Positions 33,205 through 42,433 of a stretch of DNA of 64,000 bases are shown here, in pieces. The notes beneath the pieces are model-generated. The model had not been told where the DNA came from and ran no database searches. It worked only from the letters and a program-made list of their open reading frames with translations. Source of the DNA: Lachnospiraceae bacterium (GTDB taxonomy: Bacteria > Bacillota > Clostridia > Lachnospirales > Lachnospiraceae); assembly GCA_017411305.1 (NCBI GenBank), contig JAFQQI010000107.1:124001-188000 (forward strand). The letters run 5' to 3'. Both the position numbers and the translations under genes were made by a program. The stretch's first letter is position 1. The number at the start of each line of letters is the position of its first letter.

Positions 33205-34589
33205 TGGACGTATTAAAGAAAGTACCTGTGAGAGAACAGGATGCAAAAGTTCGTGCAACAAATTTTGAAGAGGTTTGTCTCGGATACAACAAAGAAGAAG
33301 CAATGGAAGAGGCGGCAAGATGTATCAATTGTAAGAATGCACAGTGTGTAAAAGGTTGTCCGGTATCCATTAATATTCCCGGATTTATTGAAAAGGTAAA
33401 AGAAGGAGAAATCGAGGAAGCATATCAGATAATCAGTGAATCTTCAGCCCTTCCCGCAGTTTGTGGACGTGTATGCCCTCAGGAGAGCCAGTGTGAAGGA
33501 AAATGTATCAGAGGTATCAAGGGTGAGCCTATCTCTATTGGTAAGCTGGAGAGATTCGTAGCAGACTGGGCATCAGAAAACGGAATTAAGCCCCAGGGAG
33601 CGAAAGAAAAGAATGGTAAGAAGGTAGCTGTTATCGGTTCCGGTCCGGCAGGACTTACCTGTGCCGGTGACCTCGCAAAGCTAGGTTATGATGTAACTAT
33701 TTTTGAAGCACTTCATGAAGCCGGTGGTGTATTAGTATATGGTATTCCTGAATTCCGTCTTCCCAAGACTAAAGTAGTTGCTAAAGAAATAGAAAATGTA
33801 AAAGCATTAGGCGTTAAAATTGAAACCAATGTGGTAGTAGGAAAATCCGTAAAAATTGATGAATTGATGGAGGAAGAGGGATTTGATGCCGTATTTATCG
33901 GTTCCGGTGCAGGACTTCCCAAATTCATGGGAATTCCGGGAGAACAGGCAAACGGTGTATTCTCTGCAAACGAATATCTTACCAGAAGTAATCTGATGAA
34001 GGCCTTTGACGAAAATTCATCTACCCCGATTATGAGAGGAAAGAAGGTTGCGGTTGTAGGTGGCGGTAATGTTGCTATGGATGCTGCAAGAACAGCCCTT
34101 CGTTTAGGCGCAGAGGTGCATATCGTATACAGAAGAAGTGAGGAAGAACTCCCTGCCAGAGTAGAAGAAGTACATCATGCAAAAGAAGAAGGAATTATTT
34201 TTGATCTTTTAACTAATCCCGTAGAAATTCTTGCTGATGAAAAGGGATGGGTAAATGGTATTAAATGTATTAAGATGGAACTGGGTGAACCGGATGCCTC
34301 CGGAAGAAGAAGACCCGTTGAAGTTCCCGGTTCTGAGTTTGTGATTGATGTAGACACCGTAATTATGTCTCTCGGTACCTCACCAAATCCTTTGATTTCT
34401 TCTACTACAGAAGGTCTCGAAGTGAATAAATGGAAATGTATCGTGGCAGATGAAGAATTCGGCAAGACAACAAAAGAAGGTGTTTATGCCGGTGGTGATG
34501 CCGTAACAGGTGCAGCAACCGTAATTCTTGCAATGGGAGCAGGAAGAGCCGGTGCCAGAGGTATTGATGAATATTTGAAAAATAAATAA
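33204..34589 (+). CDS. nfnB: NADPH-binding subunit of Nfn / glutamate-synthase small-subunit-like protein
   Basis: A 461-aa flavoprotein with an N-terminal double 4Fe-4S region (CINCKNAQCVKGCPVSINIP, then CGRVCPQESQCEGKCIRG) and two nucleotide folds (VIGSGPAGLTCAGDLAKLG for FAD; VVGGGNVAMDAARTALRLGA for NADPH). Relatives are annotated GltA or GltD, but with no large glutamate synthase gene here and NfnA one base upstream, the Nfn complex is the best reading. Ends before a terminator. Confidence 0.9.
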   Translation: MDVLKKVPVREQDAKVRATNFEEVCLGYNKEEAMEEAARCINCKNAQCVKGCPVSINIPGFIEKVKEGEIEEAYQIISESSALPAVCGRVCPQESQCEGKCIRGIKGEPISIGKLERFVADWASENGIKPQGAKEKNGKKVAVIGSGPAGLTCAGDLAKLGYDVTIFEALHEAGGVLVYGIPEFRLPKTKVVAKEIENVKALGVKIETNVVVGKSVKIDELMEEEGFDAVFIGSGAGLPKFMGIPGEQANGVFSANEYLTRSNLMKAFDENSSTPIMRGKKVAVVGGGNVAMDAARTALRLGAEVHIVYRRSEEELPARVEEVHHAKEEGIIFDLLTNPVEILADEKGWVNGIKCIKMELGEPDASGRRRPVEVPGSEFVIDVDTVIMSLGTSPNPLISSTTEGLEVNKWKCIVADEEFGKTTKEGVYAGGDAVTGAATVILAMGAGRAGARGIDEYLKNK

Positions 34590-34606
34590 TTACAAATTGC
34601 ATAGAA

Positions 34607-34640
34607 GTGCCGGAGTATTTTGCTCCGGCACGTTGATTTT
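34607..34640 (+). terminator. Intrinsic terminator after nfnAB
   Basis: Perfect 9-bp GC-rich stem GTGCCGGAG (34607-34615) with CTCCGGCAC (34623-34631), loop TATTTTG, followed by GTTGATTTT. The T tract is interrupted, so strength is moderate. Confidence 0.75.
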
Positions 34641-34728
34641 AAGAGAATATTAATAATTTTTATGTGCGGATTTAATAGATTGGGTGTATAGTGAAAAAGA
34701 AGTATTAAAGAAGAAAAGGAGATATAAC

Positions 34729-35028
34729 ATGGTAAATCATATTGTATTATGGAACCTAAAAGAAGAATTAACGGAAACTGAAAGAAAAGAAGCAATGATA
34801 GAAATTAAGGGCAGATTGGAGGCAATTAAGGAAAAAGTGGCCGGTGTTGTGTCCCTGGAGCTTAAAATAAATGAAGCAGATTCCAGTAATCGTGATATTG
34901 CGCTGATTTCTAAATTTGAAAGCTGGGAAGCATTACAGAACTATCAGGTATCACCGGAGCACGTTGCTGCCGGTAAATATGTAGGTAGCGTAACTTGTAA
35001 CAGAAGCTGTTTTGATTATGAGGAATAA
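34729..35028 (+). CDS. Dabb (stress-responsive alpha/beta barrel) domain protein
   Basis: A 99-aa single-domain protein: MVNHIVLWNLKEE at the start, then alternating strands and helices ending in VGSVTCNRSCFDYEE. This is the dimeric ferredoxin-like Dabb fold; characterised members include plant stress proteins and small cyclases, so function cannot be assigned. ATG 34729 follows AAAGGAG by about 7 nt; earlier in-frame starts add a basic stretch with no SD. It is followed 3 nt later by the MORN-protein gene. Confidence 0.85.
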   Translation: MVNHIVLWNLKEELTETERKEAMIEIKGRLEAIKEKVAGVVSLELKINEADSSNRDIALISKFESWEALQNYQVSPEHVAAGKYVGSVTCNRSCFDYEE

Positions 35029-35031
35029 GGG

Positions 35032-36054
35032 ATGAAAAAACTGTATGATGATGAAAACGAATTTCGGGATATCGATAAAGCTAAAATATTAGTGACGGTA
35101 ATTCCCTTTGTACTTATTATTATCATTCTTGCTATCACCTTACTGGTAAATAGTTGCAATCATAATAAAAAGGGACAGGATAATGACCAATTACAGGAAA
35201 GCATTAAGGATTATGCAGATGATAAATTACCCAAGGATGAGGATGCATCAGCAGTTGCCACACCATTAAATGAGGTTAAGGCAGAACCTGCAGAACCGAC
35301 ACCGACTCCCACTGCTACACCACAGCCCGAACCAACACCATACAAAGAAGTGATGGAAGCGGAAAAGGATTACAGCAAGATTGCTTATGAAATTGAGCCG
35401 CAGCTGAAAGAAATGATGACATATTGGGCGGATAATCACCAACAGGCACTGGATGATTTGGCAAATCTTGACCATTTCAAAGCAATGAGCTGGTCGCTGA
35501 AGGGAACTGAAAATTATTATTATTACGGTGATATAAACGGAAGCGGTCAGCCCCACGGTACAGGAATCGCTGTTTATGCAGATAACCAGTACTATTACGG
35601 GGGATGGGTGAACGGCCTTCGGAGCGGAAAAGGCACATGGATTCATTATCATATTCATGAAAAAGAGAATAAGACGGATTTATATAAGTATCATCAATAT
35701 ACCGGTGGTTGGAAAAACGATTTGCCTGACGGAGAAGGCTCTGAGCATTACGACTATAATATGGAGCTTTTGAAGGAAAGAGAGGGTTATAATACCAATC
35801 TGATCGGAAGTTATAAGGAAGGCCTGATTCACGGAGAATTTTACCTGACCAATATTTATGATGACGGTAATGTGAAGGAATGGAATGCCCAGGCAGAAAT
35901 GGGTACTTGGATTAAGAGGCACGAACAAGCAGATCCGAAAGGAAATTATCCCGTGTATGTGGATGTGTATGATGATGATAATTATATCTGGATGCATCCG
36001 CGTGTGAATAAAAATATCGGTGTACCATGTATGATTACTCCAAATAAAAACTAG
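35032..36054 (+). CDS. Membrane-anchored MORN-repeat protein
   Basis: A 340-aa protein: short cytosolic N-terminus, one membrane segment (about 19-40), an acidic then Pro/Thr-rich linker (PTPTPTATPQPEPTP), a helical region, and at least three MORN-like repeats (YYYGDINGSGQPHGTGIAVY, YYYGGWVNGLRSGKGTW, YTGGWKNDLPDGEGSEHY, with IGSYKEGLIHGEFY). The Pro/Thr linker is typical of extracellular spacers, so the repeats probably face the wall. MORN repeats often bind lipid or protein; here the role is unknown. Confidence 0.85.
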   Translation: MKKLYDDENEFRDIDKAKILVTVIPFVLIIIILAITLLVNSCNHNKKGQDNDQLQESIKDYADDKLPKDEDASAVATPLNEVKAEPAEPTPTPTATPQPEPTPYKEVMEAEKDYSKIAYEIEPQLKEMMTYWADNHQQALDDLANLDHFKAMSWSLKGTENYYYYGDINGSGQPHGTGIAVYADNQYYYGGWVNGLRSGKGTWIHYHIHEKENKTDLYKYHQYTGGWKNDLPDGEGSEHYDYNMELLKEREGYNTNLIGSYKEGLIHGEFYLTNIYDDGNVKEWNAQAEMGTWIKRHEQADPKGNYPVYVDVYDDDNYIWMHPRVNKNIGVPCMITPNKN

Positions 36055-36138
36055 TGGCACGAATGATTAATCCGTAGTAAAATAACAGATGAAGGTAACT
36101 TCAGATACAAATGACCGGAGGGACGGAGGTATAGGGGT

Positions 36139-36870
36139 ATGGCATGGTGTCCGAAATGCAAATGCGAGTATGTAGACGGAATTACGAAATGTGCAGATTG
36201 TGGATGTGATTTAGTTAGCAGACTGAATGAAGAAGACCAGATGACTGACTGGGATAAGGAGATAGCTGCAAGGGCAATGGCAATCATTCAGAAAGAGCAA
36301 CAAAGTCTGATAGAACAATCACAAGCAATTCAAAAAGAAGTGATAGAAGAGAAACCTGTTAAAGCTACAGAGAAAGAGAATGCTTATCGCGGAATTTATG
36401 TGAATCATGAAGAACGTGCAGTAGAAAACAGAACCTCTGCCTATGTTCTTTTATCAGTAGGCGGAATCGGACTGGTGCTTATTGTTTTATACTTCTTTGA
36501 TATGTTGCCCATTCACAGACTGATAGGAAATAAGTATATGATATCCGGTGTTATGGGTTCATTATTTCTCTTATTTTTTATTATGGGTATTGTATCCTTC
36601 AGAAATTCCAAAATTTTGGATAAGAAGGCTAAGAAAGAAAATAATTTGACACAGGAAATTAAAAAATGGTGTTTGGAAAATATTCTGAAAGAAAATGCTG
36701 ACGAAATGCTTTCTTTTGATGAACACACACCGGATGAATTGAAATATTTTCCACGCTTCGAACTGATGAAAGAGATGGTGAAGAGGCAGTTTATGAATCT
36801 TGACGAGGCCTATCTTGACCGCTTACTGGATGAGATTTATCCCGAAATTTTTGAGGATGGACAGGCATGA
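36139..36870 (+). CDS. Zinc-ribbon membrane protein of unknown function
   Basis: A 243-aa protein starting with a zinc ribbon (Cys4, Cys7, Cys18, Cys21: CPKC and CADC) followed by a Gln/Glu-rich helix, two membrane segments (about 101-121 and 136-156) and a helical cytosolic tail. The N-terminal ribbon resembles that of the 30834 protein and of many Lachnospiraceae proteins that start with CPKC. The stop overlaps the rlmH start by 4 nt (ATGA), so the two are translationally coupled. No function assigned. SD GGAGG lies about 9 nt before ATG. Confidence 0.8.
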   Translation: MAWCPKCKCEYVDGITKCADCGCDLVSRLNEEDQMTDWDKEIAARAMAIIQKEQQSLIEQSQAIQKEVIEEKPVKATEKENAYRGIYVNHEERAVENRTSAYVLLSVGGIGLVLIVLYFFDMLPIHRLIGNKYMISGVMGSLFLLFFIMGIVSFRNSKILDKKAKKENNLTQEIKKWCLENILKENADEMLSFDEHTPDELKYFPRFELMKEMVKRQFMNLDEAYLDRLLDEIYPEIFEDGQA

Positions 36871-37346
36871 AAATTTCAATTATCTGCGTAGGCAAAATCA
36901 AAGAAAAATATTTCAGGGATGCCGTAGCAGAATATGAAAAAAGACTATCAAAATATTGTAAATTGGAAATCATCGAAGTGGCAGATGAAAAAACTCCCGA
37001 TCATGCAAGCGAGCTGGTTGAAGAACAAATTAAGGCAAAGGAAGCAGAACGTATTCTAAGACATATTAAGGAAGACGCTTATGTATACTCGCTGGAGATT
37101 CTTGGTGAAAAGCCGGATTCAGTCGGCTTTGCCGGACAAATAGAACGATTGGGAATTCAGGGAAAAAGCCATATCCAGTTTATTATAGGCGGATCACTGG
37201 GATTACATCAAAGTGTTTCCCGGGCGGCTGATAAAGCAATCAGTTTTTCTGATATGACATTTCCCCATCAGATGATGCGTGTGATTTTGTTGGAACAGAT
37301 TTACAGAAGCTATCGCATTATTATGGGGGAACCCTACCATAAATAG
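36867..37346 (+). CDS. rlmH: 23S rRNA (pseudouridine1915-N3)-methyltransferase RlmH
   Basis: 159-aa SPOUT methyltransferase, full length. The knot with SAM-binding Gly-rich segment [15 protein letters not shown] and the C-terminal [19 protein letters not shown] are diagnostic. It methylates helix 69 of 23S rRNA in the assembled ribosome. The start overlaps the preceding stop (ATGA). Confidence 0.97.
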   Translation: MKISIICVGKIKEKYFRDAVAEYEKRLSKYCKLEIIEVADEKTPDHASELVEEQIKAKEAERILRHIKEDAYVYSLEILGEKPDSVGFAGQIERLGIQGKSHIQFIIGGSLGLHQSVSRAADKAISFSDMTFPHQMMRVILLEQIYRSYRIIMGEPYHK

Positions 37347-37360
37347 GAGTGTAACCTTAT

Positions 37361-38665
37361 ATGAGAATGTATGATTTGATTATGAAAAAAAGAAACGGAG
37401 GTATCCTTTCTAAAGAAGAAATCCGGTTTATGATAGAGGGCTACACTGCCGGAAGTATTCCCGATTACCAAATGTCAGCCATGATGATGGCAATCTATTT
37501 CAGAGGAATGAATGAAGAAGAAACTCTTCAGCTTACCATGGCTATGGCAGAAAGCGGAGATACCCTTGATTTGTCTGCAATTGAAGGAATTAAAGTTGAT
37601 AAGCACAGTACCGGTGGTGTGGGAGACAAAACATCCCTTGCCCTGACACCGATGGTGGCTGCTTGTGGGGTCAAGATTGCCAAGATGAGCGGAAGAGGTC
37701 TGGGGCATACAGGCGGAACGATTGATAAACTGGAGAGTTTTAATGGCTTTTCGACCGGAATTGAAACAAGAGATTTCATCAAAAACGTAAATGAAATCGG
37801 CATTTCCATTATGGGTCAGACAAAGGATTTAGCCCCGGCAGATAAACTGTTGTATGCACTTCGGGATGTAACTGCTACCGTAGATAATATGTCCTTAATT
37901 GCATCTTCCATTATGAGTAAAAAGCTTGCGGCAGGAGCTGATGCTATTGTGCTGGATGTAAAAACAGGAAGCGGTGCATTCATGAAGGCAGAGGAAGACG
38001 CTTTTGCGCTCGCAAAAGAAATGCTAACAATAGGAAAAAATGCAGGAAGAAGCATGATGGCGGTCGTTTCTGATATGGATCAGCCGTTAGGCTATGCGGT
38101 AGGTAATGCGCTGGAGGTAAAGGAGGCAATTGATACTCTGAAAGGACAGGGACCTGCAGACTTTACCGAGCTATGTATGACATTAGGCAGTTGTATGCTA
38201 ATGGCAGGTGGTGTGGCATCTGATTATGAACAGGCACGTGAAATGCTTAAGGACGTAATCGAAAACGGAAGTGCCCTCGAAAAGCTGGCGGATTTTGTGG
38301 AAGCCCAGGGCGGCGACAGACAGACAGTATATGAACCGGAACGGTTGCCAAAAGCAACAGGCATTTTAGAGGTAAAAGCTCAAAAGGAAGGATTTATCCG
38401 TAAAATCATATGTGATGAAGTGGGTATTTGCTCCCTGATATTAGGCGGCGGCCGGGAAACCAAGGAAAGCGAAATCGATTTATCTGTAGGCATTGTTCTT
38501 TGCAGAAAAACAGGTGATTACGTTAAAAAGGGAGATGTGCTGGCACATATTCATTACAATGATGAGAATAAAATGCTTGCTTGCAAGGAGCGTTTGCTGG
38601 CAGCATATGAAATCGGCGATGAAAAAAATACAGAACGTCCGGTTATTTTCGGAATTTTAAATTAA
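37361..38665 (+). CDS. pdp: Pyrimidine-nucleoside phosphorylase
   Basis: 434-aa enzyme of the thymidine/pyrimidine phosphorylase family, splitting uridine or thymidine with phosphate in nucleoside salvage. The signature KHSTGGVGDKTSLALTP and KMSGRGLGHTGGTIDKLE carry phosphate and nucleoside contacts. SD TAGGAG precedes the ATG 14 nt after rlmH. DeoA (strict thymidine phosphorylase) is the alternative name; Firmicute members of this length are usually Pdp. Confidence 0.94.
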   Translation: MRMYDLIMKKRNGGILSKEEIRFMIEGYTAGSIPDYQMSAMMMAIYFRGMNEEETLQLTMAMAESGDTLDLSAIEGIKVDKHSTGGVGDKTSLALTPMVAACGVKIAKMSGRGLGHTGGTIDKLESFNGFSTGIETRDFIKNVNEIGISIMGQTKDLAPADKLLYALRDVTATVDNMSLIASSIMSKKLAAGADAIVLDVKTGSGAFMKAEEDAFALAKEMLTIGKNAGRSMMAVVSDMDQPLGYAVGNALEVKEAIDTLKGQGPADFTELCMTLGSCMLMAGGVASDYEQAREMLKDVIENGSALEKLADFVEAQGGDRQTVYEPERLPKATGILEVKAQKEGFIRKIICDEVGICSLILGGGRETKESEIDLSVGIVLCRKTGDYVKKGDVLAHIHYNDENKMLACKERLLAAYEIGDEKNTERPVIFGILN

Positions 38666-38694
38666 TCATAGGAAAGCCTTTTTTATCATATAGT
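38666..38694 (+). promoter_or_regulatory. Sigma-E-like (mother-cell sporulation) promoter before yqfC
   Basis: TCATAGG (38666-38672), 14-bp spacer, CATATAGT (38687-38694), which fits the sigma-E -10 pattern CATA-Y-A-N-T. In B. subtilis the homologous locus is sigma-E controlled. Transcription would begin close to 38701, conflicting with ATG 38700 as the start of translation. Confidence 0.5.
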
Positions 38695-38699
38695 AGAAT

Positions 38700-38999
38700 A
38701 TGAAAAAAATAGGCTTAAGCAATAAAAGAGCACAACTGAATAGAGGAAAAGAACTGATGGTGGAGTCATTAAAGCTCCCAAAGGATTCCCTGTTAGGAGC
38801 CTCAATCGTGACCGTGACCGGGAATTGTGAAGTTTTCGTCGAGAATTATAAAGGAATTTTAGAGTATTCTCCGGAAGTTATTTTGTTACAAGGTAAAAAT
38901 CACAAAATTGAGCTTACGGGTAAAAGACTGAACATTGTATATTACACCAATGAGGATATGAAAATTAGCGGTAGAATTAACGCTGTGCGCTATTTATAG
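38700..38999 (+). CDS. yqfC: Sporulation protein YqfC
   Basis: A 99-aa YabP/YqfC family protein: a basic N-terminus, then LKLPKDSLLGASIVTVTGN, VENYKGILEYSPEVILLQG and ELTGKRLNIVYYTNEDMKISG, the typical small beta domain. The family is required for mother-cell functions in sporulation together with YqfD. The start is uncertain: ATG 38700 has no SD and nearly coincides with the expected transcription start, whereas ATG 38757 has GAGG (38743-38746) 10 nt upstream and gives an 80-aa protein. The longer form matches the usual family length. Confidence 0.88.
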   Translation: MKKIGLSNKRAQLNRGKELMVESLKLPKDSLLGASIVTVTGNCEVFVENYKGILEYSPEVILLQGKNHKIELTGKRLNIVYYTNEDMKISGRINAVRYL

Positions 39000-39033
39000 G
39001 CAAAAAGAAAAGATACATGGTGTGAGGTGACGA

Positions 39034-40233
39034 ATGTTACATGCAATTCAGTACTTGAAAGGATATTTATGTATCAGAGTGTGGGGATTTTCTCCGGAGC
39101 GTTTTATGAATCTTTGCGGAAATCATAATATTCTGCTCTGGAACATAAAAAACCATGGGGACTATTATACCATGTGCGTTACACTCAAAGGCTTCTACAG
39201 CTTAAAATCCATCACCAGAAAAACGGGAACAAGGGTGGCCATAACAAAGCGTTGTGGACTGCCTTTTTTTTCACAGAAAGCCGGAAAACGTAAGATTTTT
39301 GTGGCAGGAATTTTTCTTAGTTTATTATTCTGGATATGGATGGAAAGTTTTATTTTAAATATTGAACTATCCGGCAACTATTATATCACCGATGAGGTGT
39401 TTACTGATTTCCTTACTAATTACAAGATAACTCCGGGAACAAGGAAAAAGGATATTGATATAGAAGCACTGGAAAAAGCAATCCGAAACGAATATGAACT
39501 GGTGACATGGACTTCAGCAAAGATTGACGGAACAAAACTGATAATTAATTTGAAGGAAAATGATTTGATTCAGAACTACACAGATGAAAAGGGACAGGAC
39601 AAAGGTGGCTATCATTTAATTGCAGACACTGACGGTGTAGTAACAAATATGGTAACAAGAACAGGTATTCCAAAGGTGAGCATCGGAACAGAGGTGAAGA
39701 AGGGGGACATTTTGGTAGAAGGATGTATACCGATTTATAGTGAGGATGCTACTGTAAAACGATATGAATATTGTAAAGCAGATGCCGATGTTGTGATAGA
39801 AAGCAGCATGTCGATAACACAGCAGCTGACGGAGAACTATAAAAAGAAAATATATTCAGGAGAAACAAAAGAAAGGTATTTGGTAAGGATTTCTTTTGTT
39901 GAAATCGGAATTCCCGTTTTTTTTCTCCCTTATGAACAATATGATGTTGTGGAAGAATGGGAACAAATATACTTGTTTGGAGACTATAAAATACCTGTTT
40001 GTTACGGCAAAAAACAAATAAGGGAATATCGGGAAGAGGAGACAACTTATTCGAAAGAAGAGGTGAAGGAAACTTTTGAACGTCAAATTCAAAAAAAACT
40101 GCAAACTTTAGAGGAAAAAGGGGTACAAATTATAGAAAAAAATGTTACAATAAACAAGTATAAGGGAATCTGGACTCTAAAGGTGATTTTAACAGTTAAC
40201 AAGAAGGCAGATACCTTTGAAAAAATACAATAA
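39034..40233 (+). CDS. yqfD: Sporulation protein YqfD
   Basis: 399-aa membrane protein of the YqfD family. N-terminal domain (about 1-90) with LKGYLCIRVWGFSPERFMNL, one membrane segment (about 90-107; IFVAGIFLSLLFWIWM), and a large extracytoplasmic part with a POTRA-like stretch (NIELSGNYYITDEVF) and a helical tail. It is paired with yqfC as in Bacilli and Clostridia. SD GAGGTG lies just before ATG 39034. Confidence 0.93.
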   Translation: MLHAIQYLKGYLCIRVWGFSPERFMNLCGNHNILLWNIKNHGDYYTMCVTLKGFYSLKSITRKTGTRVAITKRCGLPFFSQKAGKRKIFVAGIFLSLLFWIWMESFILNIELSGNYYITDEVFTDFLTNYKITPGTRKKDIDIEALEKAIRNEYELVTWTSAKIDGTKLIINLKENDLIQNYTDEKGQDKGGYHLIADTDGVVTNMVTRTGIPKVSIGTEVKKGDILVEGCIPIYSEDATVKRYEYCKADADVVIESSMSITQQLTENYKKKIYSGETKERYLVRISFVEIGIPVFFLPYEQYDVVEEWEQIYLFGDYKIPVCYGKKQIREYREEETTYSKEEVKETFERQIQKKLQTLEEKGVQIIEKNVTINKYKGIWTLKVILTVNKKADTFEKIQ

Positions 40234-40245
40234 TCAGGAGTATGA

Positions 40246-41259
40246 ATGGCAGAAGTTTCAAAAGGAATACAGATACCTGCAGAACAAATTCAGAATGTGT
40301 TCGGGCAGTATGATACAAATATCAAAAAGTTGGAAAGACAGTTTTCGGTTTCAATAGTAGATAGAGACGGAAGTATCAGGGTTTCTGGTAAAGAAGAAGC
40401 AGTGAGACGTGTGGTTGCTATTTTAGAGGAACTAACGGAACTTTCCCTTAGGGGAAATGCAATCGAGGAGCAAAGGGTGGATTACGCGATAGCCATGAAT
40501 ATGGAAGAAAAAGATGAAGTATTACTTGAAATAGATAAAGATTTTATTTGCCATACAGTTTCCGGTAAGCCGGTGAAACCAAAAACATTGGGACAGAAGC
40601 AGTACATTGATGCAATCAGAAATAATATGGTAGTGTTTGGGCTGGGACCTGCAGGTACCGGTAAAACTTATCTGGCTATGGCTATGGCAATTACAGCTTT
40701 TAAAAATCAGGAGGTTGAAAGAATTATCCTAACAAGACCTGCCATTGAAGCAGGAGAAAAATTGGGGTTCTTACCGGGTGATTTACAAAGCAAAGTAGAT
40801 CCTTATCTTCGCCCTTTATATGATGCTCTGTATCAGATTATGGGAGCCGAGACCTTCATGAAAAATATGGAAAAAGGTCTTATAGAGGTGGCACCGCTTG
40901 CGTATATGAGAGGTCGTACTTTAGATAATGCTTATATCATTTTAGATGAGGCACAGAATACGACTCCGGCCCAAATGAAAATGTTTTTGACCAGAATCGG
41001 ATTCGGATCTAAAGTAATTGTAACAGGTGATGCATCCCAAAAGGATTTGGCAGCCGGAGTACAATCAGGACTGGATGTAGCAGGAAAAGTACTGCGTGGA
41101 ATAGAAGGAATCGCATTTTGTAATATGACAAGCAAGGATGTAGTGCGTCATCCGTTAGTACAAAAGATTGTAAAAGCATACGAAAATTACGAAGCGAAAG
41201 AAAGTAATTCGGGAAAACCGAAAAACAGGAAAACAGCTTATGGGAAAAAGGAAAAATAA
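40246..41259 (+). CDS. phoH: PhoH family ATPase
   Basis: 337-aa protein. An N-terminal KH-like RNA-binding region (about 1-80) precedes a PhoH P-loop domain (Walker A GLGPAGTGKTYLA, Walker B AYIILDEAQN, sensor VTGDASQKDL). Family members are RNA helicase/ATPases often encoded next to ybeY, as here. The end overlaps the next gene by 20 nt. SD AGGAG is 5 nt before the ATG. Confidence 0.93.
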   Translation: MAEVSKGIQIPAEQIQNVFGQYDTNIKKLERQFSVSIVDRDGSIRVSGKEEAVRRVVAILEELTELSLRGNAIEEQRVDYAIAMNMEEKDEVLLEIDKDFICHTVSGKPVKPKTLGQKQYIDAIRNNMVVFGLGPAGTGKTYLAMAMAITAFKNQEVERIILTRPAIEAGEKLGFLPGDLQSKVDPYLRPLYDALYQIMGAETFMKNMEKGLIEVAPLAYMRGRTLDNAYIILDEAQNTTPAQMKMFLTRIGFGSKVIVTGDASQKDLAAGVQSGLDVAGKVLRGIEGIAFCNMTSKDVVRHPLVQKIVKAYENYEAKESNSGKPKNRKTAYGKKEK

Positions 41260-42433
41260 AAATGTACTTTGGGAAGTACTTATTATTGTAGCAACTGTGT
41301 TAGTGGGAATACTGGCGTCTTGGCTCTACGGAAAAAGCATTTATGAAATGGTAAGACTGGCGATTCTGGCGATGATTGCGTCAGGATGTGTAGTATTTTC
41401 TCTGGAAACAGCTATAGAGCGTGGACAGCTGTTATATGACAACGAAGAAAATTTGCATAGATTTACAGTGGCATACAGTTGTTCTTTAGCATGTAGCGTA
41501 ATTTTTCCGTTGCTGCCGGAGAATGGGTGGATTTTTCTGGTTATCTATATAGGGCTGATGCTGTTTTCTAATCAGCTTACGGGATTATGTGCAGGCAGTG
41601 GACTTTTATTGATTACTTTATTATTATTCGGAAGCAATTCGGCATCGTTATTTGTTTTGTACTTTTTTGGCGGTTTGGTGGGAATCGTGCTTTTTTCATC
41701 GTTGCATGATACGTTTAAGGTAGGAATGGTACTGTTTGTTTCTTTAATGATACAGTTTCTCTGCTTATGCATTAACAGTATATTAATGGTAAATGAAACT
41801 CTGCATATCGGTATGATTCTGATACCTGCAGTAAATATTCTGATTTGCCTGATTCTGCTTTTAATATTATTACGATATTTCAGCGTTACGGTTATCAATA
41901 AAACCAGAGATTTGTACATGGATATTAATGATCCGGAATGTCCTCTTCTTGTAAGACTGAAGGAACATTCAAAAGAAGAATACTATCATGCTGTCCATAC
42001 TGCATATTTATGTGACCGCATTGCAAAAAGACTGTCAATGGATGACGCAGTTGCAAAAGCCGGAGGATACTACCATAAAATAGGAATCCTGTTAGGGGAA
42101 AGCAACTGGGAAAATGCGAAAACCATACTGGAAGAATATGATTATCCTAAGACCGTGCAAGAGGTATTGAAAGAATATCTGGATAAAGAGCAGCAACTGG
42201 TTAAAAAAGAAACGGTAGTTCTGATGATTGCAGATACTGTGATTTCTTCAATCAGTTATTTGTTCTCCAAAGATCCAAAAGCACAGATGGACTATGACAA
42301 ATTGATTTCGGCTGTATTTAAAAAGAAATTTGAGAGCGGGTTATTTAACTATAGCCAAATTTCTTTAGGTGAATTGGAAGAAATGAAAAAAATACTTTCG
42401 GAGGAACGTTTGTATTATGACTTCTTACGTTGA
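41240..42433 (+). CDS. Truncated, probably inactive PgpH-type (7TM-HD) protein
   Basis: Occupies the place of pgpH (yqfF) between phoH and ybeY, but is 397 aa against about 700 for PgpH. It starts directly with the membrane domain (about six or seven segments, 10-215) and lacks the extracellular 7TMR-HDED domain. In the cytosolic HD region the first His is present (H250 in YYHAVHTAYLC) and the last Asp too (D332 in VLMIADTV), but the HD dyad is His279-Lys280 (GGYYHKIG), and the central His ligands (the usual HHGT region) are not visible. Loss of metal binding, hence of c-di-AMP hydrolysis, is expected. The frame is open with normal codon use, so it is retained rather than decayed. It overlaps both neighbours. 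Confidence 0.82.
   Translation: MGKRKNKNVLWEVLIIVATVLVGILASWLYGKSIYEMVRLAILAMIASGCVVFSLETAIERGQLLYDNEENLHRFTVAYSCSLACSVIFPLLPENGWIFLVIYIGLMLFSNQLTGLCAGSGLLLITLLLFGSNSASLFVLYFFGGLVGIVLFSSLHDTFKVGMVLFVSLMIQFLCLCINSILMVNETLHIGMILIPAVNILICLILLLILLRYFSVTVINKTRDLYMDINDPECPLLVRLKEHSKEEYYHAVHTAYLCDRIAKRLSMDDAVAKAGGYYHKIGILLGESNWENAKTILEEYDYPKTVQEVLKEYLDKEQQLVKKETVVLMIADTVISSISYLFSKDPKAQMDYDKLISAVFKKKFESGLFNYSQISLGELEEMKKILSEERLYYDFLR

Noticed and set aside
33204-34589. Glutamate synthase small subunit acting with a large subunit
   Set aside because: No large-subunit gene is present and the gene overlaps an NfnA-type partner by one base, favouring the Nfn complex.
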